DNA from: Streptomyces leeuwenhoekii
GTDB lineage: Bacteria; Actinomycetota; Actinomycetes; Streptomycetales; Streptomycetaceae
Assembly: GCF_001013905.1 (NCBI RefSeq)
Contig: NZ_LN831790.1
Coordinates: forward strand, 6,276,001 to 6,340,000
Direction of reading: 5' to 3'
DNA length: 64,000 bases
Both the position numbers and the translations under genes were made by a program. This document shows, in pieces, positions 46,444 to 55,022 of this stretch (position 1 is its first letter; every line of letters begins with the position of its first letter). The notes beneath the pieces are model-generated. The model had not been told where the DNA came from. It ran no database searches and saw nothing but the letters and a program-made list of their open reading frames with translations.

Positions 46444-47538
46444 TCACAGGTACAGGCCCGCGTCCGCCCCGCCGCGCGGTTCCGGCAGCGCCGTCGGGGA
46501 GGTCCCCCGGCGCAGCGCGTACAGCTCCGCCAGGGTCGCGCCGTCGCGGCCGACCCCCTCCTCGCGGCCCAGCCAGGACACCGCCTCGGTCCGGGTCAGG
46601 GGACCGACCTCGATACGGGCCAGGCAGCGGCCGGGCCGCACGACGGCCGGGTGCAGACGCTCCAGGTCCTCGTTGGTGGTGACGCCCACCAGGACGTTGC
46701 GGCCCTGGCCGAGCAGACCGTCCGTCAGATTCAGCAGACGGGACAGGGCCTGGCCGGCGGTGTGCTTGGCCTCGCCGCGGATCAGCTCGTCGCAGTCCTC
46801 CAGGAGCAGCAGCCGCCAGCGGCCCTTGCCCGCCGCGTCCTCCTCGCCGATCGCGATGTCCATCAGATAGCCGACGTCGGAGAAGAGCCGCTCCGGGTCG
46901 AGCACGCAGTCGACCTGGCACCAGTCCCGCCAGGACCGGGCCAGCGTCCTGAGGGCCGAGGTCTTGCCGGTGCCCGGCGGGCCGTGCAGGAGCAGCAGCC
47001 GGCCCGCGATGTCCTCGGGGGACGTCTTCATCAGGCGGTCCATCGCCTCCGCGACCGGCGCGGTGTAGTTGGGGCGCACCTCCTCCCAGGTGCCCGCCGT
47101 GATCTGCCGGGTGGTGCGGTGCGGACCGCGGCGCGGCGAGACGTACCAGAACCCCATCGTGACGTTCTCCGGCTGCGGTTCGGGCTCGTCCGCCGCTCCG
47201 TCCGTCGCCTGGTCGAGGACCTTCTGCGCCAGTTCCGCGCTGGTCGCCGTCACCGTGACGTCGGCGCCCCGGTTCCAGCGGGAGACCAGCACCGTCCAGC
47301 CGTCGCCCTCGGCGAGGGTCGCGCTGCGGTCGTCGTCGCGGGCGGCGCGCAGCACCCGCGCGCCGGGCGGCAGCAGGGTGGCCCCGGACCGTACGCGGTC
47401 GATGTTCATCGCGTGCGAGTACGGCTGCTCGCCCGTCGCGAAGCGGCCGAGGAACAGCGCGTCGACGACGTCGGGAGGGGAGTCGCTGTCGTCGACGTGG
47501 AGCCGGATCGGCAGCGCGTCGTGAGGGTTGGCAGACAT
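46444..47538 (-). CDS. AAA ATPase with N-terminal DUF5925-like domain
   Basis: A 364-residue protein. The first 160 residues have a mixed alpha/beta composition with no recognised catalytic motif. The second half is an AAA module: Walker A HGPPGTGKTSALR at about 185-197, Walker B RLLLLEDCDEL near 241-251, a sensor region VLVGVTTNEDL, and an arginine-rich small domain (RPGRCLARIEVGPLTR). AAA proteins of this type remodel protein complexes. Its position between DUF72 and a glycan-modification operon gives no functional hint. The ATG at 47538 overlaps no neighbour. Confidence 0.8.
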   Translation of the reverse strand: MSANPHDALPIRLHVDDSDSPPDVVDALFLGRFATGEQPYSHAMNIDRVRSGATLLPPGARVLRAARDDDRSATLAEGDGWTVLVSRWNRGADVTVTATSAELAQKVLDQATDGAADEPEPQPENVTMGFWYVSPRRGPHRTTRQITAGTWEEVRPNYTAPVAEAMDRLMKTSPEDIAGRLLLLHGPPGTGKTSALRTLARSWRDWCQVDCVLDPERLFSDVGYLMDIAIGEEDAAGKGRWRLLLLEDCDELIRGEAKHTAGQALSRLLNLTDGLLGQGRNVLVGVTTNEDLERLHPAVVRPGRCLARIEVGPLTRTEAVSWLGREEGVGRDGATLAELYALRRGTSPTALPEPRGGADAGLYL

Positions 47539-47617
47539 ACCGCCATGATCGGGCACCCGGCCGCCGCATGCACCCGGTTTCCGGGGTGCGCGCGGCGCCG
47601 GCGCCCCGGCCGCCGGC

Positions 47618-48418
47618 TCAGGCACGGGCGCGTGCGACGCGCCCGCACACCTGCCGGGCCCGGCGCACCACGGCGTACCCCTTCGTCAGGGCCCGGTCCC
47701 GGGCGAAGGCACGGGCGATCGCCCGTCCCTCGATCAGCCGCTCGAACGCGGCGGGCCCGGTGCCGCGCCGCACGGTGACGCGGCGCAGGGCGTACGGCCC
47801 CTGGCTCCGCCGTGCCGTCCCGTTGCCGACGGCGAGTGCCTGCGCGTACCCGGCCTCGCGCACCGCCCGCCGCACCCGGCGGTCGGAGTAACCGTACGGA
47901 TAGGCGAACGAGACCGGCGCCGCGCCCAGTTGGCCGGCGACGATCTCCTGGCACCGGACCAGCTCGGAGCGCAGCCGTTCGTCGTCGAGCTGGTCGAGCT
48001 GCGGATGGCTGTGGCTGTGCCCGCCGATCTCGACGCCCGCGCCGGCCAGTTCCCTGACCTGGTCCCAGTCGAGCATGGTGTCCAGGGCTCCTCCGGTGTC
48101 GTGCGGGCCGCGCAGCCACCCGGTGGAGACGAACAGCGTGGCGCGGAAGCCGTGTCCGGCCAGAGCGGGCAGGGCGTGGCGGTGCACGCCCTCGTAGCCG
48201 TCGTCGAAGGTGATCAGCACCGGGCGGTCGGGCAGCGGGCGCCCGGAGCGCCAGGCGGCGGCCAGCTCGGACGTGGTCACCGGCGTGCGGCCCCGGTCGG
48301 CGACGATCGCCATCTGCTCGGCGAACGCCTCCGGCGTCACCGACAGATCACGGGTGGCGTCGTTCGGTTCGGCGGCGACCGCGTGGTACATGAGGATCGG
48401 TACGGGCTCCTCAGACAT
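47618..48418 (-). CDS. Polysaccharide deacetylase (NodB domain)
   Basis: A 266-residue carbohydrate esterase family 4 protein. Seen: ILMYHAV at the N terminus, the motif TFDDGYEG with the catalytic base Asp and metal Asp, HSHSHPQL (metal histidines), and AYPYGYSD. No signal peptide is visible, so it may act on a cytoplasmic lipid-linked intermediate or be exported by another route. The ATG lies inside the end of the upstream glycosyltransferase gene, an 8-bp overlap, so the three genes 47618-50287 form one operon likely making or modifying a cell-surface glycan. Confidence 0.88.
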   Translation of the reverse strand: MSEEPVPILMYHAVAAEPNDATRDLSVTPEAFAEQMAIVADRGRTPVTTSELAAAWRSGRPLPDRPVLITFDDGYEGVHRHALPALAGHGFRATLFVSTGWLRGPHDTGGALDTMLDWDQVRELAGAGVEIGGHSHSHPQLDQLDDERLRSELVRCQEIVAGQLGAAPVSFAYPYGYSDRRVRRAVREAGYAQALAVGNGTARRSQGPYALRRVTVRRGTGPAAFERLIEGRAIARAFARDRALTKGYAVVRRARQVCGRVARARA

Positions 48419-49454
48419 CGGCGTCCCCTTCGGCACGCGTCGCCGGCAGGCCGCGTGTTCCCGTGGTCACCGGGGGCACCGGGGGCACCGGGGGCACCGA
48501 GAACGTGGCGCCCCCGCGCCGGGCCCGCACGCTGCCCACCACATAGCCGCCCGCCGCCGTGAGCACCCCGGCGACGATCGCCCCCGCCCGGCCCGCACCG
48601 CCCGGCCGGGCCAGCAGGGCGTCGCGCAGGCCGCGGGCCACCCCGGCCGGCAGGACCCGGGTGGCGTACCGGCGCTCCGACTCCAGCCCCTTGTCCGCGC
48701 CGACACTGCGCGCCACCAGGGCCTTGGACAGACCCTCGGCGTAGGTGCGGGTGCGGAAGTAGGCGAAGTGCTCGCGGGCCTCGGGGACCCGGTGGTGGAT
48801 CACCGCCCGGTCGTCGATGAGCAGCACCGCGTCGGGCCGGGCGCGGCTGAGCCGGATGCACAGCTCGGTCTCCTCGCACCCCAGCGGCCGCTTGTCGCCG
48901 TCGCGCCCGATGCCGGTGGCGAAGCCGCCCGCCGCGTCGAAGGCGCCGCGGCGGAAGGAGGCGTTGCCGCCGAGGACGTTGCGCACCCGGACCCGGCCCG
49001 GCGGCAGGCCCCGGTAGGTGCAGCCCACCACCCAGTCGAACTCCTCCGGGAACCACGCGGGCCGGCGGCCCGACGCCCAGACCGGCACCGTGCGCCCGCC
49101 GACGGCCATGACCCGCGGGTCGTCGTATCCCTCGGCGAAGTGCCGCAGCCAGTCGCGCTCGGCCACGGCGTCGTCGTCGAGGAAGGCGACGACCTCCCCG
49201 CGGGAGGCCGCGATGCCGGTGTTGCGGCCGGCCGACAGGCCGCGGGGGCCCGCGTTGGCGAGCACCCGCACCTCGCCCGCCTCCCCGTACTCCGCGGCCA
49301 GCCGCTCCCGGAGCGCCTCGTTGTGGTCGACGACCAGCAGGGTCTCCAGCGCCGGGTGGGACTGCGCCCGCACCGAGGAGACCGCCGCCCGCAGGTCCTC
49401 CCAGCGGTCCTCGGTGTAGGCGCAGATCACGACGGAGACGCCGGGCGCGCTCAC
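48411..49454 (-). CDS. Glycosyltransferase family 2
   Basis: A 347-residue GT-A enzyme. Seen: the N-terminal strand VSVVICAYTEDRWEDL, nucleotide-binding AGRNTGIAASRGEVVAFLDDDAVAERDW with the DxD-like metal site, and GCEETELCIRLSRARPDAVL. The C-terminal 100 residues are hydrophobic in two stretches and end with a VPPVPPVPPV repeat, from three copies of a GGCACCGGG-type DNA unit at 48473-48503. GGAAGG precedes the GTG at 49454, which overlaps the upstream gene stop by 4 bp. It presumably adds a sugar to an envelope glycan; donor and acceptor unknown. Confidence 0.87.
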   Translation of the reverse strand: MSAPGVSVVICAYTEDRWEDLRAAVSSVRAQSHPALETLLVVDHNEALRERLAAEYGEAGEVRVLANAGPRGLSAGRNTGIAASRGEVVAFLDDDAVAERDWLRHFAEGYDDPRVMAVGGRTVPVWASGRRPAWFPEEFDWVVGCTYRGLPPGRVRVRNVLGGNASFRRGAFDAAGGFATGIGRDGDKRPLGCEETELCIRLSRARPDAVLLIDDRAVIHHRVPEAREHFAYFRTRTYAEGLSKALVARSVGADKGLESERRYATRVLPAGVARGLRDALLARPGGAGRAGAIVAGVLTAAGGYVVGSVRARRGGATFSVPPVPPVPPVTTGTRGLPATRAEGDADV

Positions 49455-50287
49455 GACACCTTCCCCCGGACCGTGCCGATCACCGGTGCGGGCGTACGGG
49501 CGCGCAGGGCACGGCGGTTGGAACGTTCCCGGAGGATCACTCCGAGCACGCGCAGCCCGTCCCGCACGGCCCGCAGATTGCTGGTGCCGTGGATGCGGAG
49601 GTACTCGTGGCTCGGGATCTCCTGCACCTTCAGCCCGGCCTTGACGACCCGGATGTTCATCAGGGTCTCCACCTCGAAACCCGTGCAGTCGAGGTCGATC
49701 TTGTCCAGGCAGTGCCGCCAGAACGCGTTGTAGCCGTAGCACAGGTCGGTGTAGCGGGCGCCGAACTTCCGGTTGACCACCGTGCACAGGGCGGCGTTGC
49801 CGAGTCTGCGGACGAGGGTCATGTCGTCGGTGCCGCCGCCGTTGGCGAACCGGGAGCCCTTGGCGAAGTCGGCACCCGACACCAGGGCACAGACGTACGA
49901 CACGATCTCCTGGCCGTCGGCGGAGCCGTCCGCGTCGACCATCACGATGATGTCGCCGGTGCACGCCTGGAACCCGGTGATCAGCGCGTCCCCCTTGCCC
50001 CTGCCGCGCTGCTCGACGACCTTGACGCCGGGCCACAGCTCTCGGGCGACCTCGACGGTGCGGTCCGTGGAGTTGCCGTCCACGAGGACGACTTCGTGGA
50101 TCCAGTCCGGCAGTGTCTTGAAGACGTAGGGCAGGTTCTCCGCCTCGTTCATGGCGGGGATCACCACGCTCACCGGCGGCGCGATGGCCAGGTGCGAGGA
50201 GACGGGCCGGTACTTCCCGGCGGCGGTGGCCGGGTCGGCGGACGGCGGATCCTGGTCCGCGGCCGCCGGTTGCAGCACTGAGCTCAT
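49451..50287 (-). CDS. Glycosyltransferase family 2, polyprenyl-phosphate mannose synthase-like
   Basis: A 278-residue enzyme resembling dolichol-phosphate mannose/glucose synthases. Seen: VSVVIPAMNEAENLPYVFK, VVLVDGNSTDRTVEVARE, RGRGKGDALITGF, the catalytic IIVMVDADGSADGQEI, and GNAALCTVVNRKFGARYTDLCYGY. It has no transmembrane helices. It likely charges a polyprenyl carrier with a sugar for the following glycosyltransferase. First gene of the three-gene operon; ATG at 50287 with GAGGG about 10 nt before. Confidence 0.88.
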   Translation of the reverse strand: MSSVLQPAAADQDPPSADPATAAGKYRPVSSHLAIAPPVSVVIPAMNEAENLPYVFKTLPDWIHEVVLVDGNSTDRTVEVARELWPGVKVVEQRGRGKGDALITGFQACTGDIIVMVDADGSADGQEIVSYVCALVSGADFAKGSRFANGGGTDDMTLVRRLGNAALCTVVNRKFGARYTDLCYGYNAFWRHCLDKIDLDCTGFEVETLMNIRVVKAGLKVQEIPSHEYLRIHGTSNLRAVRDGLRVLGVILRERSNRRALRARTPAPVIGTVRGKVS

Positions 50288-50994
50288 GGGTCTGGTCCCT
50301 CTCGTCCGGTGGGCCGCCCACCCCCGGGCGGCCCGGCTCTGTGTCCGGTTCGAAAGGGGGGTTCTCACCCACGGCACGACGGAAATGGCGCTCCACCCGT
50401 GCCGGGTGAGCCGGCAAAGCCTGCCGGTGCCGGAAAACGGCAGCCGACCGCGCGGCACGGCCCGGTCACCTGGTGCGGTCACCGGGCACGGCCCCCCCCC
50501 CTGCCGCGCGCCGCCCGGGTCGTCGCGGCCCCGAGCCCCTCCCCTGAGGCCGGGTGCCGATGGACCGGTGCGGGTGAATTGTATGAAGGTATTGACGCTT
50601 GAACCCGTATGGCAAGCCCTGGAACGAGGTCTCACATTTTTATCGGTTTGCCGGTAATCGGCCAACCGTTCGTAGGGTGCGGTCGGGTCGTGTACCTCGA
50701 AGCCGCCTCTGCCGTCGTCACCATGACACCGTGTCTGATCTTTATGCCGTCATGGACGTTCATCGCCGTTCATGGCCGTGCATGGCAGAGCATGGCCGAC
50801 TTTGCCCCCCGAAGTGTCGGATGCCGGGCTTCAATGTGGCGTAGCTCCGTACGCACCGTCAAGACGGGGCCTGTGCTGCGACACTTTTTCGTTCACCTTT
50901 GAAAGTTCGTAGTCATTCTTGGCATGAACACTTCCCGTCAACACAAAGCGTTGGTACGACGGTTGAGGCAGAGACCCTGCTAAAGGGAGGTTCC
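50288..50994. promoter_or_regulatory. Divergent region between glycosyltransferase operon and SGNH lipase
   Basis: No gene is supported in these 707 bp. The left part is GC-rich with an 8-nt C run near 50492. The middle (50570-50660) is locally low in G+C and promoter-like. Around 50750-50805 there are five TCATGG/GCATGG words in close succession. A possible start-proximal promoter for the lipase lies near 50940-50975. Confidence 0.4.
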
Positions 50995-51801
50995 ATGAGA
51001 CGTTCCCGAATTGCCGGCTTCCTGGCCTCGCTCCTCCTCGCCACCGGCACCGCCCTCGCCGGCACCGCGACGGCGCAGGCATCCCCGACCGCTGTATCCG
51101 GCGACTACGTGGCCCTCGGCGACTCCTACTCCTCCGGAGTCGGCGCCGGCAGCTACATCTCCTCCAGTGGTGACTGCAAGCGCAGCACGAAGGCGTTCCC
51201 CCAGTTGTGGGCCGCCGCCCACGCACCCTCGGCATTCCACTTCACCGCCTGCTCGGGCGCCCGGACGGGTGATGTTCTCGCCGGGCAGCTCGGCCCGCTC
51301 GGCTCCGCCACCGGGCTGGTCTCCCTGTCGGTCGGCGGCAACGACGCCGGTTTCGCCGACGTCATGACGACCTGTGTGCTCCAGTCCGACAGCTCCTGCC
51401 TGTCACGCATCAACACCGCCCGGGCGTACGTCGACTCCACCCTGCCCGGACAGCTCGACAAGGTGTACACGGCCATCCGCGACCGGGCTCCCAACGCCCG
51501 CGTCATCGTCCTCGGCTACCCCCGCTTCTACCAGCTCGGCACTTCCTGTCTCGGCCTGTCGGAGACCAAGCGGAAGGCGATCAACGACGCCTCCGACCAC
51601 CTGAACACCGCGATCGCCAAGCGCGTCGCCGACCACGGCTTCACGTTCGGCGACGTACGTGCCACCTTCACCGGCCATGAGATCTGCTCCGGCAGCGCGT
51701 GGCTGCACAGCGTCAACTGGCTGAACATCGGAGAGTCGTACCACCCGACGGCGGCCGGCCAGTCCGGCGGCTACCTGCCGGCGTTCGACCGCGCCGCCTG
51801 A
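50995..51801 (+). CDS. Secreted SGNH-hydrolase lipase/esterase
   Basis: A 268-residue secreted lipase related to the Streptomyces rimosus GDSL lipase. Seen: signal peptide to about residue 29, block I ALGDSYSSGVG with nucleophile S44, block III SVGGNDAGF with the oxyanion Asn, and block V ESYHPTAAG with the catalytic His. Six mature cysteines suit three disulfides. AAGGGAGG precedes the ATG by 4 nt. It hydrolyses lipids or esters outside the cell. A strong terminator follows at 51843. Confidence 0.92.
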   Translation: MRRSRIAGFLASLLLATGTALAGTATAQASPTAVSGDYVALGDSYSSGVGAGSYISSSGDCKRSTKAFPQLWAAAHAPSAFHFTACSGARTGDVLAGQLGPLGSATGLVSLSVGGNDAGFADVMTTCVLQSDSSCLSRINTARAYVDSTLPGQLDKVYTAIRDRAPNARVIVLGYPRFYQLGTSCLGLSETKRKAINDASDHLNTAIAKRVADHGFTFGDVRATFTGHEICSGSAWLHSVNWLNIGESYHPTAAGQSGGYLPAFDRAA

Positions 51802-51842
51802 GCCACCGCCAGGCGCGCGCCGACGGCGGCGCGGACCGCGGG

Positions 51843-51889
51843 CGGAAGGAGGGGAGGCCTCCCTGCCGGGGAGTCTTCCCCTCCTTCCG
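51843..51889 (+). terminator. 13-bp hairpin followed by a pyrimidine tract
   Basis: CGGAAGGAGGGGA at 51843-51855 pairs with 51877-51889, with additional pairing inside the 21-nt loop. A T-containing pyrimidine run follows. Confidence 0.85.
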
Positions 51890-52452
51890 TTTCCCTCCCT
51901 GCCCCGCTCCCCGTTTCCCGCTCCGCTTCTCTCTCCTTCCCTCTCCGTTTTCCTTCTCCCGATCTCTCCCCGCGCTCAGGCGCGTGAGATCGCCCACGTT
52001 CCGCTGTGGGGATGACGCCCGGGCGCAGGCCGGCCGACCCGCCCGGCCATGGCGGCAGGGAGTGATCATTCCCGCGCCGCGGGGGCGTCCGGTGGCCCTC
52101 TTCCGGTGGCCGCGGCGGCCCGCCGGACGCCCGGCTCCACCGGCCGGGGCGCGCCCGCATCGGTGGGCGACCGCGCGACCTGGGCTTCCGCGGCCGCGAC
52201 ATGCTTCCCCGGCCTCCGGGACCGCCACCCCACCTTGGTGACGCAGGGTGACCGATGCCTTCGGTGGTCATTCACCGAGATCCTCCGGCCAGCCCGTTGT
52301 CCAACTCGCGCTGGAACCTGTCGGATTCGGAGAGTAATCGTCAACCCCCTTGCGGGGAAGGTGAATCCCGCGACCGCGATACACGCGTGCCGCCCCGGGG
52401 CGATAGGGTTACCCTGCCCGGGCCGGGTGGACTCGTACGGGTGGGGAGTGAC
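51890..52452. other. Gap with a long pyrimidine-rich strand and promoter of the 89-aa gene
   Basis: About 90% of bases from 51877 to 51975 on the plus strand are pyrimidines. No gene is seen in the rest. Around 52405-52420 GGGTTACCC and a TAGGGT hexamer look like a promoter for the gene at 52453. Confidence 0.5.
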
Positions 52453-52722
52453 ATGGAACAGATAACAGTGCGCAGCAGGGCGAGGGTCCCTGCGATCACC
52501 TGCGGGAGCAGCGCGACCAGCTCGCGCCTCGACCGCCACCTCGCGGTGCTGGCCGGTCCCGCCGTCCCGCAGCGGGAGACGGTCGAGGCGATGTCCCTGA
52601 TGCGTGAACTCACCGCGCGTGACACCGCGCACGACCGCAGCGGCAGGGGTGCGCGAATGCGCCGGGTCTCACTCTTCGCGCCGTTGCGCCGGCTGCGCCG
52701 CTCGCTCTTCGGCGGTAGCTGA
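52453..52722 (+). CDS. Small uncharacterised protein, 89 residues
   Basis: GGGGAG lies 6 nt before the ATG and codon use is typical for Streptomyces. The protein begins MEQITVRSRARVPAITCGSS, has a middle helix with RETVEAMSLMRELTARD, and ends with an Arg-rich, amphipathic stretch MRRVSLFAPLRRLRRSLFGGS that could bind membrane or nucleic acid. I recognise no family. Its stop overlaps the first arm of a nested inverted repeat. Confidence 0.65.
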   Translation: MEQITVRSRARVPAITCGSSATSSRLDRHLAVLAGPAVPQRETVEAMSLMRELTARDTAHDRSGRGARMRRVSLFAPLRRLRRSLFGGS

Positions 52723-52829
52723 AGCCCGCGCTCGGGTCGGTCACACCTCCCGGCGTACCGCTGCGACCTAGTCGTCCGTCATCCCCACGGCACGCAGCGG
52801 CGCCCCGGTGCCCTTCCGAGCGCGGGCTT
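52722..52829. repeat. Nested inverted-repeat element, possible structured RNA or complex terminator
   Basis: Outer arms AAGCCCGCGCTCGG (52722-52735) and 52816-52829 are perfect 14-bp complements. Inside, CCGCTGCG (52758-52765) and CGCAGCGG (52793-52800) pair as well. The element fills much of the 334-bp gap between convergent genes. The remainder to 53056 is a C-rich sequence without a gene. Confidence 0.55.
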
Positions 52830-53056
52830 GTGCCCCTTTCTGCCTGTCCGGCTTCTCCGTCTTACCGCTTTCCGTCTTGCCGGGCTTTCTGCCACCGCCC
52901 CTCCGCTCGGCGGCGACGGCTTCCCCCCCGGCGGCCTCCCGGATGCGAGGCCGCTTCCGTGTTTTTCCGCGCGTGCGGCGGGGTGCGGGCGCCCGCCCGC
53001 GCCAGAAACCGGCCGCCGCGGTTCCGCATGGCTCCGCCGCGCGTGCTCCGGCCCTC

Positions 53057-54223
53057 CTACAGCAGCGCGAACTGCCCCTCCGGGCCCTCCTCCAGGTGGT
53101 CCAGCACCGAGGCCGGCCGCCGGGCCCGCCCCGGCACCGGGAGCACTCCCGCCGCCCGCAGCTCCGCCGTCGTGATCGGCTCCGTCTCCGCCACCGCCAA
53201 CTCCTCGATCTCCTCCCGTACTTCGGCGAGCAGGGCGAGCACCGTGATCAGCTCCAGCAGCTCCGAGGTCCAGACCTGCGGCCACCCGGCCGGGCGGATC
53301 GCGGCCAGCGTGCCCGGCTCGGCCGCGGCGGTCCGGGCCGCGAACCAGTGCTCCAGGACCCGCACCCCGCCCGCCTCGAACTCCCAGGCGTCCGTCGGCA
53401 CCGGGGAGATACGGCCCTCGTCGAGGTGGAGCGTCTCCTCCTCCGCGTCGTAGCGCAGGGCCCGCGGGCGGGCCGGCAGCGGGGCGCGGACGTAGGGGCG
53501 GCGGCCGCCGGGCAGCTTCGGACGCTCGCCGTCGCGCCGCATCAGCCACAGCGCGCGGCGCCCCAGCGCGACACCGTGGGCCCACAGCTCCGGGTCCGCG
53601 GTGAGCGGGACCCGTGGGCCGGGACGGACCGCCGCGACGATCCAGGCCAGGACGTCCAGCGGGTCCGGGGCGCGGCCGTGCCGGGCGGCCAGATGGTCCA
53701 GGAGCCCGGGGGCCAGGTTGGGCTCCCCGCCGCCCGGGCGGCGGTGGAGCGGACGGACGCGGCCGGGGCCCAGCAGCGGAAGCAGCGAGGTGGCCAGGAG
53801 CGGCGGGCCGGCGGCGGAGCCGGCCGTCTCCACGACGAAGACCTGCCGCTCGTCCGCCACCCGCCACAGCTCCGGCCGGGCCGCGTCGATCAGCCGGTGG
53901 TCCGGGATCAGCCACTGCTCGTCGAAGGGGGCGCGCAGCACACGCACCGGCTCCGGGCACCGGCCCGTGGCGCGCGCCAGCCGCTCCGTGCCCCCGGTGC
54001 GGCCCGGCAACTGCCCCACCGCCGTGTGCAGCGTGCGCGACCGCGTCGGCTGGAAGAGGACCTCGCGGTCGGGCCCCTCCGCCGTCACCAAGGCGTCCCA
54101 GCGGGCCTTCAGCGACGCCGCGTCCGGACCCGCCGGCCAGTCCCGGCCGAGCCGCGGCGGTGCGACGGACCACGGCATGAGGTCCGCCAGCGGCGGAGTG
54201 TCCTCGTACGTCACGCCGGGCAT
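53057..54223 (-). CDS. Orphan type ISP restriction-enzyme C-terminal-like protein
   Basis: A 388-residue soluble protein. Its sequence (DTPPLADLMPWSVAPPRLGR; PDHRLIDAARPELWRVADERQVFV; GGEPNLAPGLLDHLAAR; TSELLELITVLALLAEVREE) matches, as I recall it, Streptomyces proteins named type ISP restriction/modification enzyme, which carry only the C-terminal target-recognition portion of the long single-chain type ISP enzymes. No helicase, nuclease or methylase motif is present in this gene or next to it, so it cannot be a complete restriction system. The ATG at 54223 gives MPGVTYEDTPPL; a longer frame to 54256 is weaker. Confidence 0.6.
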   Translation of the reverse strand: MPGVTYEDTPPLADLMPWSVAPPRLGRDWPAGPDAASLKARWDALVTAEGPDREVLFQPTRSRTLHTAVGQLPGRTGGTERLARATGRCPEPVRVLRAPFDEQWLIPDHRLIDAARPELWRVADERQVFVVETAGSAAGPPLLATSLLPLLGPGRVRPLHRRPGGGEPNLAPGLLDHLAARHGRAPDPLDVLAWIVAAVRPGPRVPLTADPELWAHGVALGRRALWLMRRDGERPKLPGGRRPYVRAPLPARPRALRYDAEEETLHLDEGRISPVPTDAWEFEAGGVRVLEHWFAARTAAAEPGTLAAIRPAGWPQVWTSELLELITVLALLAEVREEIEELAVAETEPITTAELRAAGVLPVPGRARRPASVLDHLEEGPEGQFALL

Positions 54224-54245
54224 CGTACGACGCTGCCCGGGCGCG

Positions 54246-54995
54246 TCAGGTGGCATCCAGCGTGACCGTGAAGGAGAAGCGGTCGCCCCGGTAATGGATG
54301 ACCGCCACGTCCAGTACCCGCCCGTCCGTGTCGTAGGTGACGCCCGTGTAGTGCAGGATCGGGCTGAGCAGCGGGATCCGGAGCAGCCGCGCCGTCTCCG
54401 GGTCCGCCAGCCGCGCCTCCACCGTGTCCGTGATACGGCCGATACCGGCTTTGACGACGTCCCGCAGCACCTTGGTCATCGGCCAGCGGGCCAGGTCCTC
54501 CGGGTCGAAGCGCGCCGCCAGTTCGGGACGGACCCAGTTGCGGGCGTGGTTGGTCGGCTCACCGGTCTTCTCGTCGCTGCGCAGCCGGTGGTACGTCGCC
54601 GTCTCGGCCAGATCCGGGAAGTACTCGGCGAACTCCGCCGGCACCGGGCCGCTGCCGTGGTCCAGCAGTTCGGTCGTCATGCCGGACTGCTGGGCCACGA
54701 TCGCGTCCACCGAGCCCAGCAGCCGCACCGGGGCGCCCCGCCGGGCGTGCGGCTCGATGAACGTGCCGCGCCGGCGGTGGCGGGTGATCAGCCCCTCCTC
54801 CTCCAGTTCCTTCAGCGCCTGCCGCATGGTGAGCACGCTCACGCCGTAGTGACCGGCCAGTTGCTCCTCGGTGGGCAGGCGCAGCGGGTCCCGGGACGAG
54901 CGGCCCAGTATGGAGGCGCGCAGCGACTGCGAGACCTGGTACCACAGCGGCAGCTTGCGGTTCAGGACGAGGGAGTCCGGGGCGAAGGAGGTCAC
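54246..54995 (-). CDS. GntR-family regulator with UTRA domain
   Basis: A 249-residue regulator. Seen: a GntR winged helix (PLWYQVSQSLRASILGR; LRLPTEEQLAGHYGVSVLTMRQALKELEEEGLITRHRRRGTF) in the first 90 residues and a C-terminal UTRA ligand-binding domain ending in VIHYRGDRFSFTVTLDAT. It lies immediately downstream of hmgA on the same strand and most likely senses an aromatic catabolite. Start uncertain: GTG 54995 or TTG 55019. A likely binding site, ATTCCTA-N10-TAGGAAT, lies at the hmgA promoter. Confidence 0.85.
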   Translation of the reverse strand: MTSFAPDSLVLNRKLPLWYQVSQSLRASILGRSSRDPLRLPTEEQLAGHYGVSVLTMRQALKELEEEGLITRHRRRGTFIEPHARRGAPVRLLGSVDAIVAQQSGMTTELLDHGSGPVPAEFAEYFPDLAETATYHRLRSDEKTGEPTNHARNWVRPELAARFDPEDLARWPMTKVLRDVVKAGIGRITDTVEARLADPETARLLRIPLLSPILHYTGVTYDTDGRVLDVAVIHYRGDRFSFTVTLDAT

Positions 54996-55022
54996 GAGGC
55001 CATCCGTACCGGCAGGCAAGGA

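Noticed and set aside
50609..50902. A 97-codon frame upstream of the lipase
   Set aside because: Codon use is not Streptomyces-like and no ribosome binding site is seen; treated as regulatory DNA.
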